Shown: positions 5,338-7,001 of the stretch, in pieces
Layout of the letters: each line of letters begins with the position of its first letter
Position numbering within the stretch: position 1 is the first letter of the stretch
NCBI GenBank assembly: GCA_030626365.1
Contig: DAOUPC010000152.1
Location: 1-7,001 of the forward strand
Direction of reading: 5' to 3'
Source: Paracoccaceae bacterium
GTDB lineage: Bacteria; Pseudomonadota; Alphaproteobacteria; Rhodobacterales; Rhodobacteraceae
DNA length: 7,001 nucleotides
Translations under genes and position numbers: made by a program
The notes under the pieces: generated by a model
The model's database searches: none
What the model was told of the DNA's origin: nothing
The model's input: only the letters and a program-made list of their open reading frames with translations

Positions 5338-5780
5338 GTTAGCAGCAGCGGTTCAATGATCGCGCGGATGTCTGACGGGGCTGGTATTGATTTTCCATGC
5401 TGATCGGAAATTACAAATACGTTGACGAACCGGCCCTCAAAACACTGTTTGCCATCCTGACGCCCAATAACCCGGAATTCGATCGACTTCGTGCCAAGCC
5501 GCACTGGGGTCACCTCGCACATCAACCGGTGCCGGGGGGTTACCGGCGCACTGAAATCAAAGCTCATGTGGACAAAAGGCGTGCCAATATTGCGGTCGAT
5601 ATTCAACTGAAACCAGCCATCGCCGCCCAGGTGCGTTTCCCACCAGGAATCGATCGCTTCCAACGCAAACCACGGCAGGTGGCCGGTAAAGGCGATGCTT
5701 GCCGGGTCGCAATGACCCCAGCCAACACGGATTTCATGCACGAAAGGGGCCTTGGTTGTCCCGGTAGAAGTTTTAGTCAT
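5316..5780 (-). CDS. 4-hydroxybenzoyl-CoA-thioesterase-like hotdog thioesterase of the box cluster
   Basis: A 154-residue single-hotdog protein, the usual size for the 4HBT family. The WGHCDPASIAFTGHLPWF segment (21-38) matches the D-P-A-x-I signature at the start of the central helix. Asp25 corresponds to the catalytic Asp17 of Pseudomonas CBS3 4-hydroxybenzoyl-CoA thioesterase. Strands follow (FVHMSFDFSAPVTP, LMCEVTPVRLGTKSIEFRVI, FEGRFVNVFVI). No signal peptide is seen; it should act in the cytosol. The ATG at 5780 is chosen because it lies 1 nt after the boxA stop (TGAAATG), implying coupling. A longer frame to 5864 would read through the boxA C-terminus and adds unrelated residues. In Azoarcus evansii a benzoyl-CoA thioesterase encoded with the benzoate genes is thought to relieve CoA trapping. 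The same role is inferred here. Substrate could instead be a ring-opened or dead-end CoA ester. Confidence 0.87.
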   Translation of the reverse strand: MTKTSTGTTKAPFVHEIRVGWGHCDPASIAFTGHLPWFALEAIDSWWETHLGGDGWFQLNIDRNIGTPFVHMSFDFSAPVTPRHRLMCEVTPVRLGTKSIEFRVIGRQDGKQCFEGRFVNVFVISDQHGKSIPAPSDIRAIIEPLLLTLPIEAK

Positions 5781-5781
5781 T

Positions 5782-6975
5782 TCAGTAGGTTTCCACGTGA
5801 TAACGGCCATCTTCGCGCATTGTGTCACGCAATTCTGCCCAATCCAGCCCGACCCCGCGGGCAATATCCGAAAGCGCCTCTTCCACGCCCTGTTCCATGG
5901 CCTTGAGGCCGCAAATATAAATATGACCCTTGGGATCTTTCAGCAATTCACTGACTTGCCCGGCCTCGTCGCGCAAACGGTCCTGCACGTATTGTTTTGG
6001 CCCGTCCTCTTGCCGGCTAAAGGCGAACAGCTTTTTCATAAAGCTTTCCGGTACTTTCTTTAGCGGCCCGAAATAGGGCAGTTCCTCTTGCCGGCGTGCC
6101 CCGAATGCCAGGGTCAAAGACCCGGTAAGTGACGGGTTTTCCCGCTGGCGCCGCATGGTAAACCCACGAAACGGGGCCGATCCGGTGCCGGTGCAGATCA
6201 TCAAAAGGTTGGTTTCCGGGTCGGACGGCAACAAAAAGGTGGCCCCGAACGGGCCAGTCAGTTTAACCCGGTCCCCCGCCTTAAGGTCACAGACATAGTT
6301 CGAACAGATCCCGTTCGGTTCGCGTTTTACGGTCAGGGACACATTATAGAAATTGGGCCGCTCGCCATCACGCGGGCTGGACACGGAATAAAGCCGGGGC
6401 AAATGCGGTTTTCCATCAGCGTCCGTGCCCGGCGGGATGATGCCAACACTTTGACCTTCAAGCACCGGGAACGGCAGGCCGCCCATATCCAGAATAATGT
6501 GACGCACATCGCCATCGCTGGCCTCGTCCGTCAGGCGATAGTTGCCCTGCACGGTGGCCTCGGCCGGTTTGCCCAGATTATACATGTTGATGGTCGGCTT
6601 GGCGGCACTGGCCGGTGCGCGGGCCTTGCCGCCGGCCCCTTTGTGGGCCTCGGCCAGAAGGATGGCCATGGCATCATCCAGCGCCTCAAGCCCGGTGTCA
6701 GCCTCTTGGCCTTCGCCAATTTCCTGCTGGGCAGGCAGGTCTTCCCAGCCGAACTGGTCATCCAGTGAATAGGGTTCGGCCACCACGCGCCATTCGTCGA
6801 TTGACCCGGTGGGGCACACGGGAATGCAATCCATGCAGAATTCGCATTTTGAGACATCGATGACGACGTTGTTGTCATCATGGCTGATGGCCTCAAGACC
6901 ACAGGTCATCTCGCAGGTGTAACAGCGAATGCAGATCTCGGGGTCGATCAGATGCTGCTTTAGCGGTTTGTTCAT
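5782..6975 (-). CDS. boxA: BoxA, NADPH reductase component of benzoyl-CoA 2,3-epoxidase
   Basis: A 397-residue protein. The N-terminus carries an 8Fe-type ferredoxin domain with two clusters, Cys15-x2-Cys18-x2-Cys21-x3-Cys25 and Cys44-x2-Cys47-x2-Cys50-x3-Cys54-Pro. A linker (about 65-135) includes an Ala/Lys/Gly-rich stretch. It is followed by a ferredoxin-NADP+ reductase module: FAD-binding RLYSVSSPR (194-202), nucleotide-binding CTGTGSAPFRGF (261-272), HIYICGLKAM (351-360), and a C-terminal aromatic ending HVETY typical of plant-type reductases. BoxA passes electrons from NADPH through FAD and the iron-sulfur clusters to the di-iron epoxidase BoxB, which converts benzoyl-CoA to its 2,3-epoxide. 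An AAGGA ribosome binding site lies 7 nt before the ATG. Its stop is 1 nt before the thioesterase ATG. BoxB, BoxC and the operon promoter are not in view and are expected beyond 7001. Confidence 0.95.
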   Translation of the reverse strand: MNKPLKQHLIDPEICIRCYTCEMTCGLEAISHDDNNVVIDVSKCEFCMDCIPVCPTGSIDEWRVVAEPYSLDDQFGWEDLPAQQEIGEGQEADTGLEALDDAMAILLAEAHKGAGGKARAPASAAKPTINMYNLGKPAEATVQGNYRLTDEASDGDVRHIILDMGGLPFPVLEGQSVGIIPPGTDADGKPHLPRLYSVSSPRDGERPNFYNVSLTVKREPNGICSNYVCDLKAGDRVKLTGPFGATFLLPSDPETNLLMICTGTGSAPFRGFTMRRQRENPSLTGSLTLAFGARRQEELPYFGPLKKVPESFMKKLFAFSRQEDGPKQYVQDRLRDEAGQVSELLKDPKGHIYICGLKAMEQGVEEALSDIARGVGLDWAELRDTMREDGRYHVETY

Positions 6976-7001
6976 GCCTGCGTCCTTATCATGTGTAAAT
7001 C

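Noticed and set aside
5781..5864. Longer N-terminus for the thioesterase
   Set aside because: The extra residues would be read from the boxA 3' end in another frame, and the ATG at 5780 directly after the boxA stop is the better start.
1..7001. CRISPR array, insertion sequence or phage genes
   Set aside because: No regularly spaced repeats, transposase motifs or terminal inverted repeats were seen. The short 11-bp-phased pairs are not an array.

Overview
The window looks like an alphaproteobacterial chromosome, most likely Rhodobacteraceae (Roseobacter-type). Its coding regions are GC-rich (about 67-70% G+C in lines counted by hand), and it carries a box (aerobic benzoyl-CoA epoxidation) gene cluster with a BoxR-type regulator. 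The genus cannot be fixed from the sequence alone.

Left part, 1-861: a partial minus-strand gene of unknown function (1-521) leaves the window at its left edge. It is followed by about 340 bp of AT-richer non-coding DNA (lines counted between 1 and 720 are about 42-53% G+C). That stretch holds a plausible promoter inside an imperfect inverted repeat, and two pairs of short repeats with an 11-bp period. It lies directly against the 3' end of a tRNA-Arg(CCU) gene (862-938, minus), the usual side for island insertion. The left part may therefore be accessory DNA, although no integrase is visible.

Middle, 939-3295 (plus): a LacI/GntR-type repressor (TTG start, plausible promoter 994-1022) is followed after 5 bp by a full-length YcaQ-family winged-helix DNA glycosylase (also a TTG start). 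The two are probably co-transcribed. The second gene overlaps the end of the oppositely oriented box operon by 18 bp.

Right part, 3278-7001 (minus): four tightly packed genes, in transcription order boxA (reductase of benzoyl-CoA 2,3-epoxidase), a 4HBT-type hotdog thioesterase, boxR (XRE helix-turn-helix fused to a shikimate-kinase-like sensor domain) and a divergent 3-hydroxyacyl-CoA dehydrogenase. BoxA would feed electrons to BoxB, which is not in the window and is presumably beyond 7001. The thioesterase could free CoA when benzoyl-CoA accumulates. BoxR should sense benzoyl-CoA. The last gene would suit the 3-hydroxyadipyl-CoA oxidation step of the lower pathway, but its NAD-binding motif and one conserved active-site residue are altered.

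I see no convincing undescribed multi-gene system. The best leads are the unknown protein beside the tRNA, the degenerate dehydrogenase, and the nested palindromes upstream of boxR.
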